Source of the DNA: Seminavis robusta
Lineage: Eukaryota; Bacillariophyta; Bacillariophyceae; Naviculales; Naviculaceae
Assembly: GCA_903772945.1 (NCBI GenBank)
Contig: CAICTM010000239.1
Coordinates: 1 to 64,000, forward strand
Direction of reading: 5' to 3'
DNA length: 64,000 nucleotides
The number at the start of each line of letters is the position of its first letter. Within the stretch, counting starts at the first letter, position 1. Shown here one piece after another: positions 21,995 to 33,471 of the stretch. Below the pieces are notes generated by a model. The model ran no database searches and had not been told where the DNA came from. It saw only the letters and a program-made list of their open reading frames with translations. The translations under genes and the position numbers were made by a program.

Positions 21995-24900
21995 TGGCTG
22001 ACGATATTGGATCTAGCTCCACCAGTAGTATTGGGACATACGATACCAACGGCGGAACCAATCAGGAGAACCATGACAACGTAAACACAGATCAGGATCA
22101 GGACACGGGCTTTATCTTGGTAGAGATTGTGTCGGCTCTGAACGTGCCCAATGTGGACCATCTCAAGGAACCAGATCCCTATGTGGTGGTTTCCATGGGG
22201 GGAGAAGAAAAAATAATCCATCAGACGGAAGTTCTATGGAACACCGAGTTTCCTATTTGGTCTTTGGAATCCGGGTCCCACTTTTTGGTCCCTATTGCTG
22301 GTCCTGCAGGTCGACCTGGCGATAATAATACGACGACAGCAGAAGAGCAAGATGCCCCTCCAGCGAAAGATGCGCCAGTGCATTTCAAGCTGATGGAGTA
22401 TGAGGGGTTTCGGGCAGATCCCGTGTTGGGAACTCTAGATATTTCCATGAAGGTATTGTTGGAGGGCAAAGGCAAACGGAGAGAATTTCCATTCGTGGTA
22501 CCTCAGCATATAGAGGAGATAACCCAGAGCGTTCACAAAACCATTGTGAGAAAGGTGAGTAGACTTGTGCCGTCTTTTTGTGCATTACTATCATTGGCAT
22601 GAATACAAGAACTGAACCTTTCCTTACAAACGTTCTACGCCACTGCTCATTTTCCCATGCCCTTTACAACTTCCTCTGCCGGCATCTCGATCCACCCTTT
22701 GCCTCATCAGACCAGACTGGTACTCCGATTCAAGCCTGCCACGTACCAAGATATCGAGTTCATTCAAACCCTCGAGAGCAAAAAGGCGGGAATCCATTCC
22801 AAGGAAACATACTTGCCACCCATGGAATCCGCTCAGAATGCCACCAATCGGTTCTTAGGGAACATGCCCACAATCAACGAGTGGGGGGCAACGTATTTTG
22901 GGATGGATGGCAAGGATAAACAATACTCGGATAACCAACCCCCGGACGCATTGTTAGTGGAGGCACTCAAGCCTTCCAAGGAATGGATCGAAGTGGGAGA
23001 CCCAAACGCTCCCGGAAAGGTATACGTGGAGGTCATCGCCTGCAACAACCTGCCCAATCTGGACGCTCCCACCGTTATGCAAGGGTAAGTACCTACAGCG
23101 TACCAAGTTTTGCACTTGGCGACGCCTCGAGATTGGTCGTCGGGCTCACGCTCCTCTTTTCCTGTGGTAGGTTTGCAAACCTTTCAGATCCTTTCTGCTG
23201 TCTGATTATGGAGGACTCAGTCGTCAATACCACCTACATCAACGACAATCTAAATCCAAGATGGATGCCCACCGGCGACCACCGAGCCTTTGTATTTCGA
23301 GTCAAACATCCCTCCAGTCACCTTTACGTGGGAGTTTTCAACCGTAATTCCACTGCCAAAATTTACAGACCTCTCAATGTTTTTCGAGAATGGATCCATA
23401 CACCCATTGGTCGAGTACTGATCAATCCAACAATACTCCATCCCGATACGCTCTACACGTTGCATCACCACATTTATGAGGTCAGCAGTGACGGGGCCAA
23501 GGATCGAGTGGCTGGCGACCACAATGGTACTCTCATCATCAGGATACGCATCGAATGGGAACATCAAGTATTGGACGCCATGAGATTGCCGCCGGAATTC
23601 TATATTTCGGTCCCCCGAAAACACGATTTCCAGACGGCAACCTACACCACTGTGGGAGAGGTAAGCACCGCTGCTCCCTGGTAGCACCGTACGTTCCAAT
23701 GATTGCTCACCGCTCGCTCGATAATATATATAGCGCCACTCGGACGACTTCAGCATTGCTGCCTTGACCAGCTACGTGGAGGAATTGGAGAGTTACTACT
23801 CGGAGGAAAATCTGGAATTGGTGTCGGTCATCGTCCTCATTATTTTGCTCTGGCGAGGAACCTACAAAGTCAACGTGTTTGGTCGCGAAATGCTGTTGCC
23901 CGTGAACTCTGCTTTACTCTTTACCTGGGGAGTCTTGGTCACACAAAACTACAACCGTTTCCCATCGTTTGTCATGTTTTCAATTGCGTGGGTGTTTCTG
24001 ATCTCTGCGGCACTAAGCCGAAGGCATCCATCCCCGTGGCACCAGTGCGAAAGCTACCGCGATCTCCTGCAGGGGTTGATCAGCGAATTGTTGCATGTCA
24101 TCATTGGAGATTCGTCCCGTTCAGTGTTGGTTCGCATGAAGGAAACGATTGCTGCCAACGAGAATGAGGAAGAGATCCAACGCTACAATGACGAACGACA
24201 ACAACGCAAAAAGGTAGAGCAATCCGTCAAACTCAAAAAGGCGGCAGAGCTCGAAGAAGAAGTGGAGCGACACAAAGCAGAAATGGCGGTTCTTTCGGAA
24301 GCAAATATTGCCACTGCAAAACGAGAAACGGTCAACTTTTTCCAAGCAGCCAATCCGCTCAAACCAATACTGCATCCAATCCAAACCGTTCTCCATCAAC
24401 TTTGCATCTATATGCGCATCGTCAAGAGCATTGTCTCGTGGCAGGAAAACTATTACCCCTTTTGGATTGTGACATTTTGCTTCGTCATTTCGGCCCTCAT
24501 TTTCTTTGTTCCGTGGGGATTGATTCTTCGTTGGTTGATCCGGATTCTGGTTTGGGTATTTTTGGGTCCGTGGATGAGAATCGTGGATTGGTATTACTTC
24601 GAGCAAGTTGATCACATGACACCCGAAGAGCGGGAGACATACGTTCGAAGACAAGCACAATCGGCCCACAAAGCCTTCCAAGCTCAACGACTTCAACGTC
24701 GCACCGAAAGGGAGGCCCGAGTCAAATTGAAGAGCATGATGAAGTACTTGTTTGGAAAGGTGAGTTCGGTTGCCTGGTTGTTGATTTATGGTAGGGCTAG
24801 TTCGCTTAGATGTATTTCACCGTGTTGGCGTTGCAACAGTATGTTGTTCGTGTACCCAGGTTTCAGCAAGCGCAGTTCCTGGACAATCCGCTACCAGCGT

Positions 24901-25255
24901 CCACAGCAGAACCTTACAGAGGTGACGTCGGCACATTTACAACAATTGGGCAGGTGTGCAATCAGACGCTTGTCGGAGATATGATTCCGTCGAGGTAAGA
25001 CCGCGACCGCCTTTTGATGCGTCCATTATACTAGCTCGCTTTTCTGCTCACCGGTACACATGATCAACTTCTAGAACGGTTCAAGCGCGGCCATTTACAA
25101 AAAACATCAAGCACGAAGCTCCTTCCGACAGGACAACACGACGGTTTGAGCCGTCCGCGGTCACTGCAATCCGACCGAAAAGTTCACCCTCCCCGGCAAA
25201 AAAGAAAAAGAGAAAGAGGCTGTCTTTTAGCCGTTTCCTCAAGAAGATCAAGTAG
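21994..25255 (+). CDS. Double-C2-domain membrane protein (MCTP/ferlin-like)
   Basis: Six exons: 21994-22554, 22711-23084, 23171-23660, 23734-24759, 24867-24994, 25075-25255; all GT-AG and phase-consistent, 919 residues. An earlier in-frame TTG is not a start. C2 domain 1 starts near residue 40 (VEIVSALNVPNVD, then DPYVVVSMGG). C2 domain 2 starts near residue 290 (VYVEVIACNNLPNLD, then DPFCCLIMEDS, NPRWMP). The Asp pattern suits Ca2+-dependent lipid binding. A first membrane cluster lies at about 495-570, a coiled coil near 615-660 (Glu/Lys/Arg-rich), and a second hydrophobic hairpin near 710-765. The Lys/Arg-rich C-terminus follows. C2 pairs followed by a C-terminal membrane hairpin are typical of membrane-contact or tethering proteins. 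For exon 5 I chose the TTTCAG acceptor because the nearby CCCAG acceptor leads quickly to a stop. Confidence 0.8.
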
Positions 25256-25624
25256 TCATGTGTGTGTTTGATGGCCTTTGGCGCTGGGTGAAAAGGATAA
25301 GACTTGCCATGGGCATCTGTACCGTATGGCTTGGAGTCTGAGCCATTAAAGTAACGTAAATATTGCTGACACAGGACATCTTCCTCATCAAAAGTTGATT
25401 GTATTGTAACGTTGCCTATTAATTGTTTAATGTATGGTACTGATACACTTTCGAACAAGCCATGACAGACATAGGAAGACGCCATCTTTATGGCATCCTC
25501 GAAAACAGGATGAACGACATCCGCGTGTCCTCTTGTGGAGTATTGTGGCTGGGAGAGTTGCAGCTTCCTCTCTCTTTTCGCTTCACTGAGAGAGAACCTA
25601 GCACAAGTGGATTGCTCTTGTGGT
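25256..25624. other. Convergent 3' spacer
   Basis: Lies between the stops of the C2 gene and ACR gene C. No coding signal. Confidence 0.5.
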
Positions 25625-27252
25625 TTATTTGCCCACTTCAATTCCGTTATCGACTTCATCAGCTGCTTCGTCGGCCTCATCATCGGCATCGGTCTCTGTC
25701 TCCACTGCAGTTTCCGCCTCGGTTTCAACCGCTGTCTCGGCGTCGGTCTCTACCATAGTTGGGGGGATTGTTTCTTCCGGAGTTGTGTCATCTTCAGGCA
25801 TAGGAACGGTTGTTGCTTCAAGCATGGGATTTTCTTCGGGCATGGGAGTTTCCTCAGGCATAGTAGTTTCTTCAGGCATGGTAGTTTCTTCCTCAACTTC
25901 GACCTCCTCTTCTTCCTCATCGTCTTTGTCATCTTTGTCTTCCTCTTCGTCTTCCTCCATCTCCTCTTCCATTTCTTCCTCTTCTTCTTCCTCCATCTCC
26001 TCCTCTTCGACTGGTTCTTCATCTTCCATCTCTTCCTCCTCGACGGGTTCTTCTTCCACTTCCTCGACTGGTTCATGGATGAAATCGAACAATGAGTGAA
26101 ATCAACTCTCTTTCAGTCTCCACCAACAAAACCTCTCTCATCTCTCATTAGCTTACCTTCATCTGCAGGGCGAACACAGTAGTCGGTTGTGGAAGCCAAA
26201 TTTCCAACACAGCCTGGGACTTCATCACCGTCTTCCCGTTGGAAACAGACGAGACCACCTGCACACTGTGTGTATCAAGTTCAAAACTTGGGTGTGAGAA
26301 ACCCAGTCTATTGGTTGCAACAGCACATGGTCCTCTCATTGCTTCCCACACTACTTACTTCCCCGTCATTATCGCAATCTCCTTCACACATTCCGAGAGG
26401 GAAGAATCTGGCCGGATTTCCATTTTGTCCCACCACTGCCAGTGTCCCTACTGCAACCTCTGCTTCCATGATTTCTTCTTCTTCTTGGTCACCTGGAAAT
26501 TCTTCGGCATTGACAATGACGGAAACGCCACTCTCGGCAAAGGTTTCTAGCATGGTAGGGACCATGGTCAAAATATCCGCGGGAAAGTCGGTTTCCTCCA
26601 TGTCCGCAATATCTCCGTCTACTTCCTCTTCCTCGTCATCCTTGGCGTTTTTGTCGTCTTTTTCGTCTTCCTTTTCGTCTTCTTCGGTTGGCACCATATC
26701 GACTGGGTTCTCCACGGGAACGCAATAATCAGTCCGACTTTGGAAACCAGGACCTCCATCTTGACATCCAGGCACGGATACTCCAGCCTCTCGTTGGAAG
26801 CAATAGAGGCCTTCTTCGCACTGTTAACCATTCCAAGCAAGAAAGAAAGAGAAAGAAAGAAGTATAGGGTCGGTGAGCATTGCACTTGGGGGTATACAGT
26901 AGTGGGAGGATAGGATACCCAAACAAACCTTAACTTACATCATTATCATTATCACACTCTCCCTGTACCGTAGAATAATAAACAACAGCAAAGAATAGAA
27001 TGTAGTTTTGGTGAGCATTCCTCCTCCTGATCCTTTTTAATTAAAAGTTGCACACAGTACTGGTACAGTAGAAGGAAGACCCACCTGGCACAAACCCAAC
27101 GGGAACACGTCGAAATCTCCATCATTTCCAACCACTTCCAGCGTGGGAAGTCCTTGCAACCTTCGACTACCCTTGACGGCGCCAAGACGACCCTCTACGG
27201 TCACCAGGCTCAACACCACAAACAAGGCACACGATGTTACTCTCATCATCAT
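25625..27252 (-). CDS. ACR gene C: frustulin-like protein with micro-exon and polyacidic tail
   Basis: Five exons, 401 residues: 27252-27085, 26962-26939, 26820-26359, 26265-26157, 26067-25625. I use the first of three consecutive ATGs at 27252. A signal peptide (about 1-20) is followed by a basic SRRL motif and then VGNDGDFDVFPLGLCQ. Exon 2 is a 24-nt micro-exon coding GECDNDND, flanked by phase-0 introns. Exon 3 continues module 1 (CEEGLYCFQRE, SVPGC, TDYC), an acidic linker, and the start of module 2. Exon 4 gives CAGGLVCFQRE, EVPGC, TDYC. The last exon is almost wholly Glu/Asp with MPEET repeats and a Thr/Ala/Glu end. The acceptor of exon 5 is the least certain. It is likely a secreted, highly anionic wall-associated protein. 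A transposon remnant begins about 90 bp upstream of the start. Confidence 0.75.
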
Positions 27253-27336
27253 TTTTTTTCCCAATTGCTTTTAGTGCTTTTTTTATTGGCTGGTTGGCCA
27301 CCGACAAATAAATACAGTCAACATTCAGATATATAT

Positions 27337-28650
27337 ACAGGGGGGGATTCAGGAATCCAGTAAATATAACAGTGTGTCTAAATATAGAGCGTTACTGCTA
27401 CTAACCACTAGTAAAGAACGAGTGGAGAGTGCCATCACGTTTGCGTTTGCCAGCCCTTGTCGCCCTGGCCATATTCAAGGCTCTGGCAAACCTATCAAGA
27501 TGCACAGTAGCAGCTTGGTTGATACCCAAGCTGGAGGCACTTTCGGACAGCTTATTGAGCGCCTCTTCAGCTTCGGCAAATGAGGCAAACACATCGGCAG
27601 GTTCCGGGTCAACGTCCATCAGTTCAGGCTCCTCATCATCAAGGACAGCCAGTTCGGCTTCGGTTGTTGTCGTTTCCAGCTCTTCTATCTCCTCGTCGAT
27701 GGTTGCACTGATGACTTCAGGCTCATCTTCAATTTCAATCCAATTCTCCCCCATCTGCAGCACATCCTCCCTAGAGTACCTGTCGAAATCAGCAGCGAAC
27801 GATCCTTGCAATGCAATGGCGTGCCTGGCCACATCGACCTGAGTTTCTTGAGTCTTGACTTGGAGAGCACTCATGAGGTTACACAAGTCATCAGAATCCT
27901 CTTTGCTCATTACCTTGTCCTTCATAGGGATTGAATTGGATCCAAGGTCAACATTGATTGCTGTTTCCATGGCGATGGGAAGGATGCCGGCCTTCCTCCA
28001 GCAGCGTCTGACACCATTCTCCTTTGCATAGCGACCATCCTGGTTCCAAATGTCATTCAAGATAGTCATGGCATCAAGCAGATGTGCCTTGCCTCCAACG
28101 GCCAAGCCACGGCACCCTTTCGTTGTTTTGAGTCGCCGCTTGGCACAGGCTTCGTAGCCTCCTTCAACGTCAAAGAGATCAAGCAAAGTAGACAGCATGA
28201 TGCATTTGTATCCCACTTTAAGGGCAGCAATCATGCCCATGTCTGCAGGTTGATATGTGTTAGTCATATTGGGTGGAAGGAACAGAACATGGAGCCAGGA
28301 AGGTAGGACATCCCAGTCCTCCAGCTTGTGAGCACTGCAGTTGTCCAACAAGAGGATGCAATCGGTATGATGTTTTTGTCTCCTCTCTGCCATTCTGCGC
28401 AAATCTCGCGAAAACACCATGAAAAACCCACGAACGAAGATTTGCGCGGACTGGCAGAGAATGGACAGGCATCGGCAAGCCAACTCCCATTGGCACCTCA
28501 TCGGCATGCATTGGCATTTACATGTATGTCTCTGTCGAATTGGACGGTTTGCGATGGATTGCGAGCGATTGTTTTGCTGCTACCAGATTTGCGAAGGGTG
28601 TCAGTCATTCACGGTCACTCGTGACTGGGGGGGGGAACTCGAGATATAGT
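27337..28650 (-). mobile_element. Truncated pogo/Tigger-like DNA transposon
   Basis: A minus-strand frame, 28507-27401, encodes 368 residues of a DDE transposase of the pogo/Tigger/jerky type. A CILLLDNCSAH block is followed 20-30 residues later by FLPPNMTNTYQPADMG and KVGYK, which are the second-Asp and third-acidic regions of this superfamily. The C-terminal half is long, acidic and open. The N-terminal helix-turn-helix/CENP-B-like DNA-binding domain and the first catalytic Asp are not found upstream, so the copy is 5' truncated or the rest has decayed. A G-run end-like sequence (ACAGGGGGGGATTC) sits at 27341. A similar G-run followed by GTAAATAT and TAGAGCG occurs again at 28626 in the same orientation, so the terminal inverted repeats are unresolved. 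It lies close upstream of ACR gene C. Confidence 0.65.
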
Positions 28651-28659
28651 AAATATTAT

Positions 28660-29840
28660 AGAGCGAATAAATATAAGATTATAAATATAAGCGAGCGTTA
28701 ACTGTAATGAGCGAAAGATCTTTTGCGCTTCTGATCTTCCGATCATTCCGAACGCTAATCTCGATCGTCATTTTCGTTCACGTGGTCCAATCGATGACTG
28801 TGTGCCTCAGGTCATTATAATACATTTAACGACATGACCAAAAGAATTAGGTAGGGTGCTATGCCACCATTTGTATTCGCGGGAGCATGGGGAGGATCGA
28901 TCCTCGGATCCCTCTCCCACAAAGTGATTTCGCAACTCGTGCGAACGCAATACTACCATTATTGGCCAGACCTTTCACATCAGGGTACGGCAAGTGCCAA
29001 CTAACTGTGGATGCCGTTGTGCATGCTGCTTATACTTCTCTGTGTTTTTGGATCCACCCCACAAGACGATCTCTCTGGTAACAAGTTTCTGGTCTCAGGC
29101 AGCTAGCTAGACATCCGAGCTAATACATCAGCCTCCATCGTCGTCAGGAGCGAAAGTGAAGAAACGATCCTTAAGCACACGAACAATGCATAGTGCGTTG
29201 GACCAAGTTCTCATCATCCTTGATGGGGCTCTGCCAATGCCAACTATCAGCATTTCAAAGAACCAATAGTTCAGCTCAGCGACAGCAAACACAATTTTGA
29301 TTGACCAAAATTCTGCAGAAAACAGAAAACAGCAAAAAGACCAGTTCTGGATTGTCTGGATGTCATGACAGGAAAACAAACCAATTACTATGATAATATC
29401 TTCACGCATTCCACCAACCCTGACCTTACTTGTTAATGGTGAATTTGTCATTGTGCTGGCCAATGCTGATCAAGCCTTTGACAGCTTGGTGCAATGGGCC
29501 GGCCGGCCAGCCACGTAAAGAACAACACTGTATTGATGTTACCAACCTGGGGATTCAAAGCAGCAAGGCGAGCCCCTTCTCCTACCAGAGATCATTTGTT
29601 TCATCTTCCTTGACGGGGAACACTCCACATAGTTCCAAACCCCGAGATTCAACCAAGATGCCACGAGTGGCTACCTACCAGATCGTGGGATGCTGATGTC
29701 TTGCTTTCAGCAAAGCCTTGTGGCTGGTAACTTGAAACCAGAAAAATTCCAACGGCCCACGGTTCATTTGCATGACAGATGAAACAAACCATGAAAGTCG
29801 TAAAAATGAATGAAGACGGTGCTGAGAATTCAGCACTTTG
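28660..29840. other. No gene recognised
   Basis: AT-rich at the start (28650-28720), then mixed sequence. Open frames of up to about 110 codons (29128-29463 minus) lack recognisable features. Confidence 0.45.
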
Positions 29841-29844
29841 GCTG

Positions 29845-30215
29845 GGCTGTCATGGAAGAACGTCCTGAAGCTGTGGACGTATTCACAGTCATTCAAATGT
29901 GGCATCTACATGCATGGCTGCAGCCCCCAAAATGCATGCCCACAGTGACCATGAAAATGCTGGTATGTATTGGGGTAAAAAGAGACAAGGGATGCCGGGC
30001 TACAGGGTTCCCAGCCAGCCGACACTGAGTACCCAAGCAATCTTGACAAGGCAGCTCTAGTTGGCAGCTTTGAGCATGAGCCGCCTCCTCAGAAGGAAGG
30101 GATTCCACTAACACCAGAAGAGAAAGAATTCATTTTTCGAAAGCAACACAGGAAACTGTTTTCTGAACTAGAGCAGCAATTGGAATCAGCCGAAAAGCGA
30201 GTTGAATGACAAGAA
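29845..30215 (+). repeat. Degenerate coding remnant, copy 1 of a dispersed pair
   Basis: Shares an alignable series of blocks, in the same order, with 39370-39745 (around AGCTGTGGA, ATTGGGG, AGGGTTCC, GAGTACCCAA, GGGATTCCACTAAC and GGAATTGGAGC-like words). One frame here reads KEGIPLTPEEKEF, then RKQHRKLFSELEQQLESAEK, which looks like decayed coding DNA with coiled-coil character. The family is unknown; it may be an old transposon or a duplicated gene. Confidence 0.4.
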
Positions 30216-30414
30216 GAAGCAAACAAAGGAGGCACTGCAACAGGGATTACAGAAGGCAGCTACAGAAGTAGGTTTGAGGGGCCTCGAGGGACTGTAGTGA
30301 CCATGTCAATACTTTCTTTGTCTACTAGATACCGCTCGAATCGCGCATGCAACTGAATACACCAGTCATCATTCAATTTTTGAACACATGGGAACCTGTG
30401 TTACAAGAGAGTCA

Positions 30415-30725
30415 CTATACCACAGCCCTGGAAATAGGATAGTCGGACATAACTACCATCCCTTTTTCCTTACCCCTCCTACCCCCCTCAAACTTCTTTA
30501 CCAACCCCAACTCTCTTCAACAAAGAGCTCGTGATTTGTGGTGAATCATGGCTCTGACCTCAGTGTACAAATCCTTAGATAGCTAACAGGCGTCGCACCC
30601 TCTCAGGAGGCCAGTGTGGCCGGTGAGCAGACTTGACTGTGGGAAATACCCGGGCCTTAGCTCGTGGGTCGTCCTCAAGCACATCTCATCTGAATCCGTT
30701 ATTAGACGTTCAGTTTTTTTGTCTA
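30415..30725 (+). repeat. Interspersed repeat family 1, copy 1 (SINE-sized)
   Basis: About 310 bp that matches, with divergence, the reverse complement of 63165-63490. Shared blocks in order: CCCTGGAAATAGG, GGTGAATCATGGCTC (versus GGTATGGCAACCATAGCTC), ACCCTCTCAGGAGG, GTGTGGCCGGTGAGCAGAC, GACTGTGGGAAA and GGGCCTT. No coding potential, so a non-autonomous element is likely. RNA polymerase III boxes were not established. Confidence 0.6.
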
Positions 30726-30983
30726 CTAGATACCGGTATGTCTATAACGCACACCACTAGTAGAGGTAAATTGGTTTTCCCCTCGCCTTTTCGAGGGAGT
30801 CGTTGCTCGAGCTACTACTCCTGGGCACTGGGCATGGGATCACATGTTGTCCAGGATAGAGTCAGTCAGTTATTGACCATGCGCCTGGTGTAGAAAGGTT
30901 GTCGGTGTTACTCTAGGTATTGAGAAGAGGTTGAATGAGAGGTAAATCAGGACTTGACTCCTGGCTACTAGCTAGCTCCCATG

Positions 30984-31205
30984 TACCAGTACCACGAAGA
31001 AAGAGGACCGATTAGTCATGTTTACTATATAAAATACAGTACTATACTACCTCTGTAGCGTGCAAGTACAAATCATACACGGCTGTAGAAAGTCTACGTG
31101 CAATAGGTATGTACGTTGCACATAGGCTTCTACAGCCGTATAGGAAGCCTACGTGCAAAACGTATGTAGGGTGCACGTAGGCTTTCTACAGCCGTGTAGG
31201 AAGCC
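30984..31205. repeat. Interspersed repeat family 2, copy 1, with long inverted repeat
   Basis: The first 100 bp (from ACGAAGAAAGAGGAC through TACAGTACTATACTACCTC) matches 34001-34096. The rest forms a strong hairpin: arms 31078-31102 and 31172-31196 (CACGGCTGTAGAAAG and its complement), with a third copy of the arm at about 31118-31141. Likely a small non-autonomous element. Confidence 0.55.
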
Positions 31206-31434
31206 TGAGGGTTAAATTACTCATTTAGCTTAACAAGCTATTGGCCACGGAGTGACTTTATTGACGCGGGCAAGTGGTGGGGGAGATCCCCACCTAGCTG
31301 AGTCGTCATCTACTTGTTTGCCCAATCAACATGGCCTCATCCACTGGCCCAACGTGGAGCCAGCACCAAGTAGACAGATGCCCTGGGTAGGGGGGTGAGC
31401 ACATTGATAGGGAACCTGCAGCGCAAAACCTGGG

Positions 31435-32172
31435 TTACAGGGGCTTACACAGGATTTTGTCGGTATTGAAACCATTATCACCAAAGGGGCCGTAAGGACC
31501 AGATAGATTGCCAGACCAAAGAGTGCTCGCCAGTAAGTGTGTCTGGGTGATCAGGTCCCAAGCTGTGGCAAGTGCCTTGGCATGCAAGGCAAGATGCCAG
31601 CAGAGCCCGTAGGAGGTGGTACTCCTCAGGCTGGACCAGAGCAGGGTGTAACCCATCCAATGCACAAAAATTGTTAGATAGAGGCCAACAAGCAGGCAGA
31701 AGATGGGGTCAAATGACACACTGGCAGTCTGTGATTCCCAGGAGGGAGGCACAGTGGCTGCTGGAGTGTTGTGGGCTGTTCGAGGGGTTGTTGAGTCAAT
31801 AGGAGGAGGATAAGGGGGCACTGGGAGTGGGCTGGTGCCAGGGGCAGGAGGGGAGATCCTGTTGGTGTTGGAGTGTTGTTGTAGGAGTTGGGATGTAGCA
31901 TGGTTGATGGTGTGTTGTAGGATAGAGGCGTGCCTCTGTTCAAGGGTGAGAACAAAGGCATCCTCCCTGATAGGGTAGGGTGTGATTCGGAAGGGTGTGA
32001 TCCTCAAGATGGCTGCATGCTCTAGGAGCTGTTGGCTGATCATCTGGGGAGTGGTGTTGTGTAGTCTGCGGAGGATGGTGGATGTGGTTGGTTGGGTGAA
32101 GTGTGGGAGTGGGGGGATGTCTGGGAGGACCTTGGGTTTGAGTGAAGTTGTGGGTAGACATGGGGAAGTCAT
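31435..32172 (-). CDS. Uncertain open frame, Pro/Thr/Gln-rich with hydrophobic segment
   Basis: 245-codon frame from an ATG at 32172. The N-terminal two thirds are rich in Pro, Thr, Gln and His, with PPSWESQTASVS before a hydrophobic stretch (FDPIFCLLVGLYLTIFVHW) near residues 155-175. The opposite strand and a second minus frame are also long and low in complexity, so the openness may only reflect base composition. No family recognised. The setting is repeat-rich, and this may be a mobile-element remnant rather than a host gene. Confidence 0.25.
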   Translation of the reverse strand: MTSPCLPTTSLKPKVLPDIPPLPHFTQPTTSTILRRLHNTTPQMISQQLLEHAAILRITPFRITPYPIREDAFVLTLEQRHASILQHTINHATSQLLQQHSNTNRISPPAPGTSPLPVPPYPPPIDSTTPRTAHNTPAATVPPSWESQTASVSFDPIFCLLVGLYLTIFVHWMGYTLLWSSLRSTTSYGLCWHLALHAKALATAWDLITQTHLLASTLWSGNLSGPYGPFGDNGFNTDKILCKPL

Positions 32173-33471
32173 GGTGGGTGGTAGGTGGGTTGGTGGGAGA
32201 GTTGTGTATCCTGGAGTGTTGACTGTAGTGTCGTGGCTTCAACGCAAGCAATGGAGGTTGCTTGTGAGGTGGCGAGAGGATTGATGTAGAGGGGTTTATT
32301 CAAGGGGCAATGCACTGAGGCACTGGTAATCAAGGTTTATATCAAGTTGTTGGGTTGTTGTTGCCACTGGATCAAAGGCTGTGGCCAAGTCTGTTGCAGG
32401 TATACCACTACCTGCAGGAGAAGATGGTATCAGAGCCAAAGGCTGTTAGGGATTCTTTCAGGGAAAACTGGAGAAGTCACGCTATAGCCAGTATAGGCAG
32501 TGGTGGGGGTATCAAGGGGTGTTGTTGGTTGATGGGGCTGTGTTACTGGATGACACTGTGTTGTCTCAAAGGCTGGTACTCAATCTGTTGTAGTGACCGA
32601 TGCAACAGAGAGTCAAGCCAAGATGTGGAGAGGGTACTCAATTCAGCTCGAAAGTACAAATGTGCTGAAGAGTCACTCAACAATCAAGTAGAGAAGAAGG
32701 GTCAGTTATGTATTAATATCTATGCCACACCACGCTGCAGGTCTGTCTGGGGATCAATCCTTTGGAGCACCACACTCAGTAGGAGAGGCAGATAGGAGCA
32801 GCGAGGTGGCTGTTTCAATGAAGGTGTTGCACAATCTGTTATAACCAGAGGGGCAACTTTTGTAGTTGGTTCTTGTGATGGTGAGATCCTATGGAGAGGA
32901 GTTGGATATCCCAGGGAGAAGGCTGAACGACGCCAAGGCAGCCTGGTGTCCAAGGAAGGAAACTATGCTCAGTAACTCCGACGAAAAAGCTGAGGCAGTA
33001 TCCAACTTGTAACCAACTCAAGTCCTTACAGGAACTCTGTTGTTGTTTGTTGTTCCTCTTGGGGAGGAGTTAGATATCAATGGAGGGGTGTAACAGTGGG
33101 TGTCGATCAGTCAATCAGTCTGTATAGGGATAGGACTGGTTGGATCAGTAAGATCAGTTCCAACGAGGACGTCGGGAGAAACCCAGAGTGGCCGGTGAGA
33201 AAGTAAGAAATACAGCTGTGTTTCTGTTCTCGACGGTCACTGCAGGTATCTCGTGAAGTCCTTCTTGATAGTAGTAGGCTGTTGTTCGATCCGTACGGAG
33301 GAAGAGGTACGTTCGCGGGAAGAGGTACGTGTCAATTCACGGGAGCGAGTCTTGGATCGATTCGGAAGGTCGATTCGATTCAGAGGATTTGGTTCGATTC
33401 GATTCGAATCAACGTCACCGGTTGCCTTAGGGGTAAGGTTAACCGAGCCTGTTGTTGTTGGTGGAGGAGGG
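32173..33471. other. Repeat-rich spacer, no gene recognised
   Basis: TTGTTG-rich and GGTTG-rich sequence with short chance frames, and GATTCGATTC-type words around 33360-33410. It directly precedes the satellite array. Confidence 0.45.

Noticed and set aside
25620-26099. Plus-strand Ser-rich frame of about 159 codons
   Set aside because: It is the complement of the Glu-rich GAA/GAG tract of ACR gene C and has no other support.
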